Part shown: in pieces, positions 17,703 through 27,035 of the stretch
Layout: every line of letters starts with the position of its first letter
Numbering within the stretch: the first letter of the stretch is position 1
Origin: Paenibacillus donghaensis
Lineage (GTDB): Bacteria; Bacillota; Bacilli; Paenibacillales; Paenibacillaceae
DNA length: 64,000 nt
Assembly (NCBI RefSeq): GCF_002192415.1
Contig: NZ_CP021780.1
Location: 930,001 to 994,000, forward strand
Direction of reading: 5' to 3'
Notes under the pieces: generated by a model
Database searches by the model: none
Seen by the model: the letters and a program-made list of their open reading frames with translations, nothing else
What the model was told of the DNA's origin: nothing
Made by a program: the position numbers and the translations under genes

Positions 17703-18107
17703 ATGAGGATCAGACAATGGTTCATAGCTTTGCTGGCGGTTGTAGTTATCACAGGGAGTGTTCTTCCGGCTCCAATGGCAGCAGGTGCAGGTGAGGTGAC
17801 GACAGAGCGAATTCTGGTGTCAAATTTCGAAGACGGTACTGCCCAAGGCTGGACGGCCAAAGGAAGTGAAGTCGTGACTGTATCCGGCAGCGTCTATCGC
17901 AGCGGCTCCCACAGCCTGTACATATCCGGCCGCACCCAGGATTGGGAGGGACCGAACTATGGGTTCGCCAGCACGCTTGCTGCGAACAGCAGCTATGCCG
18001 TACGAGCCTGGGTCAAGCTGGATGCCGGTGCATCCGCGGCAGACATTAAGCTGACGATGATGAGTGTGCAGGGCGGCATCTTACCGCTATTCGACGCCTA
18101 TAGATAG
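17703..18107 (+). pseudogene. Secreted CBM22 fragment (truncated xylanase N-terminus)
   Basis: A 134-codon frame with a signal peptide (to about residue 28) and most of a CBM22 fold: ILVSNFEDGTAQGWTAKGSE, SGSHSLYISGRTQDWEGP and YAVRAWVKLDAGAS. CBM22 modules are usually 130-160 residues and sit in front of a GH10 xylanase catalytic domain. Here the frame stops before the last strands, and no GH10 sequence follows, only repeats. It therefore looks like a gene cut off at its 3' end, possibly by the repeat region starting near 18110. Start ATG 17703 follows GAAGGAT, 21 bases after the GH5 stop. A free-standing small carbohydrate-binding protein is less likely. Confidence 0.75.
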
Positions 18108-18180
18108 ATCTAAGGATTATATAGGAATAACCCTTAATTCCAGCAGATCCACTTCTAAATAAACCCGGATGGTAGGTTTT

Positions 18181-18250
18181 GCGGTAAATTTTCCCTATAA
18201 GTAGGTATAATCGACTCTTTTAAAAGATTTAATGGTAGTTTATCCCTATT
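18181..18250 (-). repeat. Two TATAGGGAAA-family dyad arms
   Basis: GCGGTAAATTTTCCCTATAA (from 18181) and ATGGTAGTTTATCCCTATT (18232-18250) are reverse copies of the repeat found at 14-34, 1510-1645 and 32878-32898. Confidence 0.6.
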
Positions 18251-18322
18251 TTTGCCGATATGTGTATCTTCCTGAGCCATAGTAGCTTGAGAACAGTAAG
18301 AATGGGGCCCAGGGCAATAAGG

Positions 18323-18506
18323 AAATTCCTGCATAAATACAGGAATTTCCTCTTTTTACTCTCCAGGAGGTCTTATTCCTGTAAAAGTGCAGGTTTTTCG
18401 ATGGTCGGGTCTGTAAAACATATATTGGGCGTAAATTCCTGCACTTTTGCAGGTTTCCGTCCCTAAGGCCAACTTTGCACGAAAAAAACTGTATTTTTGC
18501 AGGAAT
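18323..18506 (+). repeat. ~185-bp repeat, copy 2
   Basis: Direct copy of 15989-16175, with the same four CCTG-N8-CAGG dyads (for example CCTGCACTTTTGCAGG is identical in both) and TTTGCACGAAAAAA near the end. Together the copies bracket the GH5/CBM22 genes. A decayed piece of the MITE family (CTTTCAGAGAAATTAGATG) follows at about 18605-18640. Confidence 0.85.
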
Positions 18507-18644
18507 ATTCTGCAGTAGCGATGGTTGAGTGAAGATCTGTAGGGAGTTCTGAATGCTGCCTCTATCGAGTATTAGCGCTGTATCGGTAGGTAGCGATACT
18601 AGAGTCTTTCAGAGAAATTAGATGTGGATTTGCAGTTGAACACG

Positions 18645-18760
18645 CCCGCAGGTCAATCCGCCCCCGCCGCAGTCAGTTAGCACGCCCCCCTGCAGTCCGC
18701 CCCCCGCCCAGTCAATCAGCTCCCCGCTGCAGTCTGCCCCCCCCCCCCCCCCCGCTATCC
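18645..18760 (+). repeat. C-rich tract with a 17-C run
   Basis: Pyrimidine-rich, nearly G-poor repeats of the type GCAGTC(C/A)GCCCCC culminate in 17 consecutive C at 18737-18753. No gene. The only similar homopolymer in the window is at 51056-51073. The remainder up to 18911 holds a probable -10 TATAAT at 18832-18837 for the permease operon. Confidence 0.8.
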
Positions 18761-18910
18761 AGCAGTTCCTCACCTTAACAATTTGTTATCTATGTTTCCT
18801 ATTTATCATGTTACCGCGAAGGGGGGGACTATATAATTGGGGCAAGAGGACAGGGAGTGGCGGCTGAGCGATGCCGCAGCTGCTCTGGACAATAGAAAGG
18901 GAGCGTTAGG

Positions 18911-19876
18911 ATGCCGAAACTGGATAGGGTTACAGACACACAAACGGCTGCACTTCCAGCCGCAAAGAGCCGTGCAGAGCTGAAGGACAAACGGCGGAGG
19001 GAGCTGGTGCTGGATGCCATGCTGCTGCCTGCAGTGATCCTCACTATTATTTTTGCCTACATACCGATGGCCGGTTTAGTGATCGCGTTTCAGGATTACA
19101 AGCCTTGGCTGGGGTTCTCAGAATCGAACTGGATCGGGTTTGAGCATTTTCAATATCTGTTCAGCACGCCCGAGTATGTGCAGGTCATCTGGAATACACT
19201 GATTATTGCTGGGATGAAAATGGTTGCCGGGCTGATTGCCCCGTTTCTGTTCGCCTTGCTGCTGAATGAGGTCAGACGCAATTCCTTCAAGCGTACAATA
19301 CAGACGCTGGTCTATCTGCCCCATTTCCTCTCCTGGGTTATCCTGGGCGGGATACTGCTGGACATGCTCTCTAATGAAGGAATGATCAATCAGTTCCTGG
19401 GTGCGGTGTTTGGCATGGAGCCGATCTTCTTCCTGGGTGACGGGAATTGGTTCCGCTTCATCGTGGTTACCAGTGATGTCTGGAAGGAATTCGGATTCGG
19501 AACCATCGTCTTCCTGGCAGCCCTAGCCGGAATTAATCCAGCGCTTTACGAGGCGGCCGAAGTGGACGGGGCCAGCCGCTGGAAGCAGACCTGGTACCTC
19601 ACGATCCCTGCGCTGATTCCAATAACCATTGTTGTGGGAACGCTTTCGCTGGGCAATATCCTGAATGCCGGATTCGACCAGATCTTCAATCTCTATAATG
19701 CCTTGGTCTATGACAAAGGGGATATCATTGACACCTTCCTATACCGGATCGGGATTATTGACGGGAAGTTCGGTTTCTCCACAGCAGTGGGAATGTTCAA
19801 ATCCCTGGTAGGGTTTGTATTCATCGTAGTCGCCTACCGTCTGGCCTACAAGCTGGCTAATTACCGAATTTTCTAG
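18911..19876 (+). CDS. ABC transporter permease (LplB/UgpA-type)
   Basis: A 321-residue permease of the LplB group common in Paenibacillus oligosaccharide transporters. A charged N-terminus is followed by about six membrane segments and the EAA loop AALYEAAEVDGASRWKQTWY-like signature (at NPALYEAAEVDG). ATG 18911 follows AAAGGGAGCG. It forms an operon with the next permease and a lipoprotein; no ATPase is encoded, so a shared MsmX-type ATPase is expected. Substrate unknown, though oligosaccharides are usual for this group and a GH5 gene lies just upstream. Confidence 0.88.
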   Translation: MPKLDRVTDTQTAALPAAKSRAELKDKRRRELVLDAMLLPAVILTIIFAYIPMAGLVIAFQDYKPWLGFSESNWIGFEHFQYLFSTPEYVQVIWNTLIIAGMKMVAGLIAPFLFALLLNEVRRNSFKRTIQTLVYLPHFLSWVILGGILLDMLSNEGMINQFLGAVFGMEPIFFLGDGNWFRFIVVTSDVWKEFGFGTIVFLAALAGINPALYEAAEVDGASRWKQTWYLTIPALIPITIVVGTLSLGNILNAGFDQIFNLYNALVYDKGDIIDTFLYRIGIIDGKFGFSTAVGMFKSLVGFVFIVVAYRLAYKLANYRIF

Positions 19877-19892
19877 AAGGGGGAAGCGACAG

Positions 19893-20771
19893 ATGTATTA
19901 TAAATCCAAAAGCTACAAAACCTTTACCATACTCAACTATACGTTTCTAACGCTGCTCTCTATTATCTGCATTATTCCGCTGGTTCACATTCTGGCAGTT
20001 TCCTTCAGCGGGAAATCGGCAGCCAACGCCAACCTTGTCGGGTTGCTGCCGGTACAATTCACCTTGGAGGCTTATGCCAAAACACTGGCGAATGAGAACT
20101 TTCTGCGCTCCCTATGGGTCTCGGTACAACGTACCGGGCTGGGTACCGTGCTCAGTATGGCCGTGGTTATCCTGGCCGCTTACCCGCTCTCCAAGGAGAA
20201 ATACCATTTCAGACGCAGAAATATCTATACCTGGTTCTTCGTATTCACAATGCTGTTCAGCGGCGGTCTGATTCCGTTCTATATTCTGGTGCAGAAGCTG
20301 CACATGATGAACACCATGTGGGTGCTGATTATTCCAGGGGCCGTGTCCGTGTGGAATATGATTCTGCTGCTCAATTTCTTCCGCGGCGTACCCAAGGACC
20401 TGGAGGAAGCGGCCTTTATTGACGGGGCAGGACATCTCCGAACCTTGTTCAGTATTTATCTGCCGATCTCCCTGCCTGCGATTGCCACTTTGTCGTTATT
20501 CTCCATGGTAGGGCATTGGAATTCCTGGTTCGACGGACTGATCTTTATGACAGACCACAAGAATTATCCGCTCGCCACGTTCCTGCAGACCATTATTGTG
20601 CAGCAGGATTTCAGCAAGGTGGCCGTTCGTCCGGAGGATCTGGAGAACATCTCCCAGCGGACAGTCAAGGCTGCGCAGATCTTTATCGGCATGGCGCCTA
20701 TTCTGCTGGTGTATCCGTTCCTACAGCGCTTCTTCGTGAAAGGCATTGTGCTGGGCGCCGTTAAGGAATAA
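19893..20771 (+). CDS. ABC transporter permease (LplC/YtcP-type)
   Basis: A 292-residue permease of the YtcP/LplC class, with hydrophobic segments from about residue 15 to the C-terminus and the EAA loop LEEAAFIDGAGHLRTLFSIY. The C-terminal FFVKGIVLGAVKE is characteristic of the group. It is 16 bases after the first permease, with GAAGGGGGAAG before ATG 19893. It forms the heteromeric channel with the preceding subunit. Confidence 0.9.
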   Translation: MYYKSKSYKTFTILNYTFLTLLSIICIIPLVHILAVSFSGKSAANANLVGLLPVQFTLEAYAKTLANENFLRSLWVSVQRTGLGTVLSMAVVILAAYPLSKEKYHFRRRNIYTWFFVFTMLFSGGLIPFYILVQKLHMMNTMWVLIIPGAVSVWNMILLLNFFRGVPKDLEEAAFIDGAGHLRTLFSIYLPISLPAIATLSLFSMVGHWNSWFDGLIFMTDHKNYPLATFLQTIIVQQDFSKVAVRPEDLENISQRTVKAAQIFIGMAPILLVYPFLQRFFVKGIVLGAVKE

Positions 20772-20882
20772 GACTTAATCCCATTGAGAGGGGGCTTGCC
20801 GCCAAGGAATCCGTAAAGACAAGCAGTTGTTGCCATGTGGAAGGTTGGACCATTACAAATGTGTGAAACGGGGGATCAGTAC

Positions 20883-22586
20883 ATGTTGAACAAAAAGAAG
20901 CTGTACAGTACGCTTATGGCCGGAGCCATGTTTACAGGGGTGCTGGCAGGCTGTGGGGACGGAAATAATAATAATGCTGCGAATGAAGGGAAGGCAGCGG
21001 AGGATTCAGGCTCAATGTATTCAGCCAAGTTCGAGAACGGTAAATATGTTGAACCGGTAACCATCACAACGGTATTTCCGATCAGCAGCAATATGAAGTT
21101 CAAGAACGGCGAGAACATTGATAACAACGTGCATACCAAATGGGCCAAGGGTACGCTGGGCATTAATATTAAATACTTATGGACTGTAAGTGAGCAGAAC
21201 AACGCTTACCAGACCAAACTGCGTCTGATGTTGTCCTCCGGACAGGAAATGCCTGATATCATCTCCTTCAGAGGAGATCCAACCCTGATCAGCGACCTGA
21301 TTGAGAGCGGTCAGTTCACCGATGCCGGTGAGCTGTTCGACAAATACGCATCCGATACCTATAAGGCGGCTATGGCAGAAGATCCATCGGTCTGGGACCC
21401 GTACATGCGTGACGGCAAACGAATGGGGATTCCGATTCTGGAAAGCGCCTACAATAATGACCCGGTGATGTATATCCGTGAGGACTGGCTGAAGAAGCTG
21501 AATCTGAAGGCGCCTACCACAGTGGATGAGCTGGAGACGGTGATGGATGCTTTTGTGAATCAGGACCCGGACGGCAATGGTAAGAAGGATACCATTGCCC
21601 TGTCGGTGGGCTTCAAGAACAATCTGAATACCTGGATGTCCGATGCAGGCTGGATCTTCGGCATGTACGGTACGATGCCTAACCAATGGAACAAGACAGA
21701 AGAAGGCAAGTTGGTCTACGGCTCCATTCAACCGGAGATGAAGTCCGCTCTGGCTAAGATGCAGGATTGGATGACCAAGGGGTATATGTCCCAAGAATCC
21801 GGTCTGTATGATGAAGCTAAGGCAACTGAAGCATTTACGGCAGGCAAGTCAGGAATTATTGTGGGTCCTTACTGGATGACAGGCTGGCCGATTCCCGATT
21901 TGAAAGGCAATGTTCCGGATTCCGAATACAAGGCTTACCCGCTTCCCGCAGGACCTGACGGCACGGTTGGCCGGCATGGTACGCAGATTAGCTCGGGGGC
22001 TGTGCTGATCAACAAGGACATGAAGAATAAGGATGCCTTCTTCGTGTATCAGAATTATCTGTTCGACAACTGGGCTAATCCGGATGGAGAAGGACCGTTC
22101 TCCGACGGCTTCGCAGAAGGCTACGATTACGCGTTCGGCCCGAACGGAGAGAAATACGGCGAGCAGGAGAGCGACAAAATCGAGGGAGGCTGGGTGGATG
22201 CAATCCGCTACACGCTGACCTTTGACGGTGCAATTATCCCATCGCTGCGGATCAATGGCTTGGCGAAGCTCGCTAACGGCGAAGCCCCTTCGACGCCTTT
22301 TGAAGAGACGCTGACTACAGCGATTCCTGAGCAGATGCAAGCAGCCAAGATTGTAATCGACCAGAAGGATGCCATTATGATGAATATGTTCACCGGCAGT
22401 CCGACCAAGACACAGCTGGCCAAGGGAGACATGCTCAGCAAGCTGGAGAAAGAAGTGTTGAACAAGATCATCTATAATAAAATGCCGATTGATGAATTCG
22501 ATTCGTTCGTTGCCAAATATAGATCCTCCGGTGGAGATGACATCGAGAAGGAAGTTAATGAGTGGTACGATTCGGTCAAAAAATAA
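20883..22586 (+). CDS. Extracellular solute-binding lipoprotein (LplA-type)
   Basis: A 567-residue substrate-binding lipoprotein with lipobox VLAGCGD at about residue 20 and an Asn-rich linker. The long form (over 500 residues) is typical of partners of LplB/LplC permeases. Recognisable parts are MPDIISFRGDPTLISDLIES, MYIREDWLKKLNLKAPTTVD and DPDGNGKKDT. ATG 20883 follows GGGGGAT; an in-frame ATG at 20835 would add residues before the signal peptide and is less likely. Third gene of the operon, ending at a strong terminator. The convergent two-component genes probably sense the same sugar. Confidence 0.9.
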   Translation: MLNKKKLYSTLMAGAMFTGVLAGCGDGNNNNAANEGKAAEDSGSMYSAKFENGKYVEPVTITTVFPISSNMKFKNGENIDNNVHTKWAKGTLGINIKYLWTVSEQNNAYQTKLRLMLSSGQEMPDIISFRGDPTLISDLIESGQFTDAGELFDKYASDTYKAAMAEDPSVWDPYMRDGKRMGIPILESAYNNDPVMYIREDWLKKLNLKAPTTVDELETVMDAFVNQDPDGNGKKDTIALSVGFKNNLNTWMSDAGWIFGMYGTMPNQWNKTEEGKLVYGSIQPEMKSALAKMQDWMTKGYMSQESGLYDEAKATEAFTAGKSGIIVGPYWMTGWPIPDLKGNVPDSEYKAYPLPAGPDGTVGRHGTQISSGAVLINKDMKNKDAFFVYQNYLFDNWANPDGEGPFSDGFAEGYDYAFGPNGEKYGEQESDKIEGGWVDAIRYTLTFDGAIIPSLRINGLAKLANGEAPSTPFEETLTTAIPEQMQAAKIVIDQKDAIMMNMFTGSPTKTQLAKGDMLSKLEKEVLNKIIYNKMPIDEFDSFVAKYRSSGGDDIEKEVNEWYDSVKK

Positions 22587-22603
22587 GAAGTAACAGAAGA
22601 AGC

Positions 22604-22643
22604 CCTCCACCACGGGCATGCGGATCAGCCCCCGTGGTGGAGG
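22604..22643. terminator. Strong bidirectional terminator
   Basis: CCTCCACCACGGG (22604-22616) pairs perfectly with CCCGTGGTGGAGG (22631-22643), separating the convergent transporter and regulator genes. The right arm is also the last codons of the response regulator. Confidence 0.75.
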
Positions 22644-24256
22644 ACACGGTATTCCTGCGGAGTCATCCGGTTCTGTTCCTTGAACACCCTGATGAAATAT
22701 TGGGAGTTGGAGTACCCCAGCTTCTCTGATATCTCGTAGATTTTGTCCTGGGAATGCTGCAGCATATAGGCGGCCTGCTCCATTTTGACACGGAGAATAT
22801 ATTCACTCAGGCTATGGCCCGAGTGCTGCTTGAACAGCTTGGAGACGTATACGGGATGGAGCGAAACGTGCTCGGCTACAGACTGAAGCGAAGCGGCTGC
22901 CAGGTCCCCGGACACAAAGGATTGGATCTCCTGAATAAGCTCCTGCTTCTGACAGTTGCTCTCTCGATCCAGCTTGCTGCGCAGCGTATCGGCCAGCAGG
23001 ACCGCCCACTCGATAATCTGCGACAGTGAGCGAAAAGCAGGCCTGTGGATCAGCTCTCTGCCGACCAGCTCGGACAGCAGGCTGTTATTCTTATGAGCGA
23101 TGTAGTGGAAGCTGGAGAGCAGCAGGCTTGTCAGCTCGTCCAGATGCTCCTCGGTAATCTCCGGTAAGGATTCCAAGGACTGCTGGGTCCGCATTAGCCG
23201 TTCCTTGTAGCCCTCCCATTGTCCGGTCTCCAGCAGGTGGAGAAAGGTCGGCGGCTCGTAGAGTATGCTTAAGGACTGGACGGCGGCAGCTTCGGGCTGC
23301 TTGGGAAGTGCGAGGAAGTATCCCTGTTCCTGGCCGATTTGCTTCCGCAGTGCAGTCACGGCCTGCTGATAGAGCAGGGGGATGCCCTGGCTGAAATAGC
23401 TGCTGCCAGTCAGGATGACAGAGATACCTCCTTTCAGATATTCATTCACATTATGATGCAGCTGAAGGGAGAGATGGGTCAGCTTCGCCAGGATCTGCTC
23501 CGTTCCGGTCTGCGCATCGGCAGCCTCTGGAGGCTGTGAAGGCTTCAGCGCAAATACCAGATAATCATAGGAATCGCGGCAATACCAGGACGCGAAGCTG
23601 TCACCGAACAGCTCGCAGGCAATGTTCGTGACCGCATATTCGAACAGCAGCAGACTATCCCGTCCATAGCGGGTGAAATGCGCTTCCAGCCGGATCAGCA
23701 CGAAGAAGATTTCATCCTGCTGCTTGAACGGCAGAGCGTATTTATCCAGCATGCCTGCCAGCAGGGCAGGGGCGTAGGCCTTGCCCTGTATCAATTCATT
23801 CAGCAGCTTGTCCTTGAGCAGCGGGAGATGCTCAAGGAAGGTCCGCAGGGCATTCTCATGGGAGATGGTCTGCTCCAGCTGCTGCTTCATGGCCTGGATC
23901 ATGATCTCCAGACATTGGCCCAGCTTGCTGCGGTCCAGCGGCTTGATCAGATAGTCGCTGACCTCCTGCTTGATCGCTTCCTGGGCGTAGCTGAACTCGG
24001 CGTAGCCGGTTAGCAGAATACACTTCATGACCCGGTTCTGCTCCCGGATGCGGCGGATCAGCTCCAGTCCGCTCATGCCGGGCATAGCAATATCTGAAAT
24101 CAAGATGTCGATGGGGTGATCGTTCACAATCTGCAGTGCCTCTGTACCTGAATATGCCTTATGAACCTTCTCGATGCCGTAGCTGCTCCAGGGAAAAGAA
24201 ATCTCCAGATCGTCCACCACATATTCTTCATCATCTACCAATAATAGCTGCAGCAT
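22625..24256 (-). CDS. YesN-type response regulator with AraC DNA-binding domain
   Basis: A 543-residue response regulator: receiver domain at 1-120 (LLVDDEE, phosphorylated Asp in ILISDIAMPG, KPLDR lysine), a long middle region, and two AraC-type helix-turn-helix motifs at the C-terminus (LAAASLQSVAEHVSLHPVYVS and GYSNSQYFIRVFKEQNRMTP, each within the normal pattern). ATG 24256 is preferred since LQLLLVDDEE follows and AGGAG precedes it. It overlaps the kinase gene by 26 bases, so the two are co-translated. It probably activates the adjacent lpl-type transporter operon; that is inference from position. Confidence 0.92.
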   Translation of the reverse strand: MLQLLLVDDEEYVVDDLEISFPWSSYGIEKVHKAYSGTEALQIVNDHPIDILISDIAMPGMSGLELIRRIREQNRVMKCILLTGYAEFSYAQEAIKQEVSDYLIKPLDRSKLGQCLEIMIQAMKQQLEQTISHENALRTFLEHLPLLKDKLLNELIQGKAYAPALLAGMLDKYALPFKQQDEIFFVLIRLEAHFTRYGRDSLLLFEYAVTNIACELFGDSFASWYCRDSYDYLVFALKPSQPPEAADAQTGTEQILAKLTHLSLQLHHNVNEYLKGGISVILTGSSYFSQGIPLLYQQAVTALRKQIGQEQGYFLALPKQPEAAAVQSLSILYEPPTFLHLLETGQWEGYKERLMRTQQSLESLPEITEEHLDELTSLLLSSFHYIAHKNNSLLSELVGRELIHRPAFRSLSQIIEWAVLLADTLRSKLDRESNCQKQELIQEIQSFVSGDLAAASLQSVAEHVSLHPVYVSKLFKQHSGHSLSEYILRVKMEQAAYMLQHSQDKIYEISEKLGYSNSQYFIRVFKEQNRMTPQEYRVLHHGG

Positions 24257-25952
24257 AGGGGTTCTCCTCTTTCTCATTCTGGATAGTAAGAAGATATGCG
24301 GTTCCTTCAGACAGCGTGGATTCAATGGCCAGACCGGAGCGTTTGCCAAAAAACAGCCGCAGCCGCTGGTTCACATTGCGGGTTCCTGTTCCGCTCAGTC
24401 CTTCCGTTGCGGTCAAGCCATCGATATGCTTGCGGACGGAAGCAAGCCGTTCCTCTGACATCCCTGCTCCATTGTCCCGGATAACTATGCGGAACTGCTG
24501 CTCGTCCTCCTCGCCTTCAATGCTGATTTTGCCCGGGCCTACAGCGGTTTCAATGCCATGCTTGATACAATTCTCCACCAGCGGCTGCAGGATCATCTTC
24601 GGCAGCGGGTAGCGGCGGATGGCCTCGGAAACTGCGATACTGAAGGTAATGGAGCGTTTGCGCATATGCATAATCGACAGGTAGTGCTCCACCATGACCA
24701 ATTCCTGCTCTACAGTCGAATCGGGCTGCTCAATATTATGAACATAGCGGCAATAGGAGCCTAGATGCAGAGTCATGGCGCTGACGGCCTCATAGTCCTC
24801 CACGCTGGCCTTGCTCTGAATGAAATTAAGGCAGTTATACAGAAAATGCGGATTGATCTGCGCCTGATATTGCCGCAGCCGGGCTTCCCGGATATCCAGC
24901 TCGCCTACCAGCACCTGCTCAATCAGCCGCTGCGCATTCTCCGCCATCCGGTTGAACGAATTGCCCAGCATACGGAATTCACTGCTGTTCAAATCGCTGA
25001 CCCGGCTGGAGTAATCTCCCCGGTCGAACCGGCCGATAGCCTGCCGCAACGTGATGACCGGCTTCTGTACCTGTCTGCGCAGCACCAGGGTGTAGATCAG
25101 AGAGAGCAGCAGCAACAGCACGATTGAGCAGACGAAGATGGTGTTGTTCCGCGACAGCGGCTCTATGAACTGCAGCATCGGGTGGTAGTCTACGAAATAG
25201 AGGTCCAGCATATCGGACTTCATGTAATTCAGCAGATACTGGGTCCCGTTCTCGTCAACGGTAAGGAATCCCTGATCTCCCTGCAGCAAAGGAATGATCC
25301 GCTGTGTAGCCTCGGCAGACAGTGGATCAGAGCTATTCTGAATGACCACATCATTCATGGCGTCATACAGGAGCGGTGTACCTGAGGTATATTGCTGAAG
25401 CAGTCTGCGCAGGCTGTCGAGCGGTACCCTGGTTTCCAGGTAGATGGGCCCAAGATAGCTTTTGGACAGAATGGAATAGTATTTCGGCTGGTTATCCTCC
25501 GAGTGGATGATCCACTTGTCCCGCGGCTGCACGGGCAGACTGAACCGGCTGAAGCTCAGGCTCGAATCGGAAGATACCGTCTCAAGCTGGTCTGTATAAT
25601 ACAGCGTAATTAACACATTCCAGGAGGTACTGGCGCTCGTTAGAGCCAGCTTATTGATAATATTCAGCTTGGCCTCATATTTGCTGTATTGATCGCCGTT
25701 CACAAGGATGTAGGGGTAGCTGCGCACCGATTGGTCCTCAGACAATGTAGTCGTATTCATGAGTACCTGTTCGAAATGGCTGGTCAGCTGCGAGGTCATG
25801 AACTTCACCTCGGCGATCTTGTTGTTCTTCAGCTCCTTCTGAATATCATTTACGTTAAGGCGGTACACCAGCCAGAATACGGCAACAATCATCAGGAACA
25901 TGAGCACAAGGCCCAGCATCAGCTTCTGAAATATCGACAGACGTTGACTCAC
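24231..25952 (-). CDS. YesM-type sensor histidine kinase
   Basis: A 573-residue membrane kinase: first membrane segment at about 10-30, an extracellular sensor region of about 250 residues, a second membrane segment (VCSIVLLLLLSLIYTLV), HAMP, a His_kinase domain with QINPHFLYNCLNFIQ (phospho-His) and an HATPase domain with ENCIKHG and DNGAGMSEE. The GTG start at 25952 is chosen because GGGAGG lies just before it; an ATG 15 bases upstream overlaps that ribosome site. Partner of the YesN-type regulator, probably sensing sugars directly or through the solute-binding protein. Confidence 0.9.
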   Translation of the reverse strand: MSQRLSIFQKLMLGLVLMFLMIVAVFWLVYRLNVNDIQKELKNNKIAEVKFMTSQLTSHFEQVLMNTTTLSEDQSVRSYPYILVNGDQYSKYEAKLNIINKLALTSASTSWNVLITLYYTDQLETVSSDSSLSFSRFSLPVQPRDKWIIHSEDNQPKYYSILSKSYLGPIYLETRVPLDSLRRLLQQYTSGTPLLYDAMNDVVIQNSSDPLSAEATQRIIPLLQGDQGFLTVDENGTQYLLNYMKSDMLDLYFVDYHPMLQFIEPLSRNNTIFVCSIVLLLLLSLIYTLVLRRQVQKPVITLRQAIGRFDRGDYSSRVSDLNSSEFRMLGNSFNRMAENAQRLIEQVLVGELDIREARLRQYQAQINPHFLYNCLNFIQSKASVEDYEAVSAMTLHLGSYCRYVHNIEQPDSTVEQELVMVEHYLSIMHMRKRSITFSIAVSEAIRRYPLPKMILQPLVENCIKHGIETAVGPGKISIEGEEDEQQFRIVIRDNGAGMSEERLASVRKHIDGLTATEGLSGTGTRNVNQRLRLFFGKRSGLAIESTLSEGTAYLLTIQNEKEENPYAAAIIGR

Positions 25953-26201
25953 AGTATTTCCTCCCATACAGCTCGGTAATTGAATCGGGTTATGTACTAC
26001 GCGGCTTACTCTAATAGTAGGTGCTGGGGTCGAGGTTAGGCAACAGTTATCTACAAAATACGTGCATTTACTATGTCTGAAAAAAATCTTGAGTAGAATG
26101 GATTTTTGGTAATCTATTCGTTTCTTCCGTACTGTAGAATCTTAGTTCCACTGCATGAATAGAGCCGATATGAATTCCTGTTTTAATGCCACTCACTGTA
26201 G

Positions 26202-26253
26202 TTTATCAAAACTTTATTTTAGATAGAGGGTAACTTTATTTTCATTTGATAAA
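26202..26253 (+). promoter_or_regulatory. Candidate operator of the AT-rich ABC/two-component cassette
   Basis: Exact 11-bp direct repeats AACTTTATTTT at 26210-26220 and 26232-26242 have a 22-bp period (two helical turns), nested in inverted TTTATCAAA/TTTGATAAA (26202-26210, 26245-26253). That is a typical layout for an OmpR-type dimer upstream of the ABC genes. The remaining gap 25953-26288 shows no gene. Confidence 0.55.
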
Positions 26254-26288
26254 TTGGAAGCAAACCAAAACATACAGGAGGAATATAA

Positions 26289-27035
26289 ATGGCAGAAGGA
26301 AAACATTTCCCGGTTTTAGAGCTAAAAGGAGTCACAAAGCAAATGAATCAAAAAAAACTTGTGAATAATTTGAGCTTCAGTTTGCAGCAAGGCGATATTT
26401 ATGGGTTTTTGGGTCCAAATGGTTCAGGGAAAACGACGACTTTGCGCATGATTACCCGCTTGATATTTCCTACATCAGGCGAAATCTTTATCAACGGATA
26501 TTCTGTTGAAAGAGATTATAGAAAAGCCTTGTCCGTTGTAGGAAGCATTATAGAAAATCCGGCGTTCTATTTAGATTTGACAGCCAAACAAAACTTAAAG
26601 TTAAGTGCCGAGTTATCTGATACAAAAATTGGGGGAGCCAGGATTGACGAAGTTTTAGAAATTGTACATTTGTCAGATGTCAAAAATGACAAAATAAAAA
26701 CCTTCTCCCTGGGCATGAAACAACGGTTGGGCTTCGCAAATGCTTTGCTATGCCGTCCGGCCATTATTATACTTGACGAGCCTACCAATGGGGTTGATCC
26801 AGCGGGGCTTCGTGAGATGAAGGAATTGATTAAGCGACTGTCCCAACAAGAAAATATCACTTTTCTAATTTCCAGTCATATGCTGCGTGAAATGCAAGAC
26901 CTCTGCAATAGAGTAACCATAATTCAAAAAGGTTCGTTGGTTGAAACTGGATTAGTAAATGAACTTCTAAAGGATTATGGAGTTGATAATCTGGAAGATT
27001 TATTCTTTGCTTGTGTACAGGAGGCCCGGCAATGA
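26289..27035 (+). CDS. ABC transporter ATP-binding protein (LanF/BcrA-type)
   Basis: A 248-residue ATPase of peptide-antibiotic immunity type exporters. Walker A is GPNGSGKTT, the signature TFSLGMKQRLG, Walker B IIILDEPTNGVDP, H-loop ISSH, D-loop and the C-terminal SLVETG are in place. It is most like LanF/BcrA proteins. It begins an AT-rich cassette (clearly lower GC than the genes on both sides) with two permeases and a two-component pair. AGGAGG precedes ATG 26289 by eight bases. A role in resistance to a lantibiotic or bacitracin-like peptide is inferred from family; the compound is unknown. Confidence 0.88.
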   Translation: MAEGKHFPVLELKGVTKQMNQKKLVNNLSFSLQQGDIYGFLGPNGSGKTTTLRMITRLIFPTSGEIFINGYSVERDYRKALSVVGSIIENPAFYLDLTAKQNLKLSAELSDTKIGGARIDEVLEIVHLSDVKNDKIKTFSLGMKQRLGFANALLCRPAIIILDEPTNGVDPAGLREMKELIKRLSQQENITFLISSHMLREMQDLCNRVTIIQKGSLVETGLVNELLKDYGVDNLEDLFFACVQEARQ

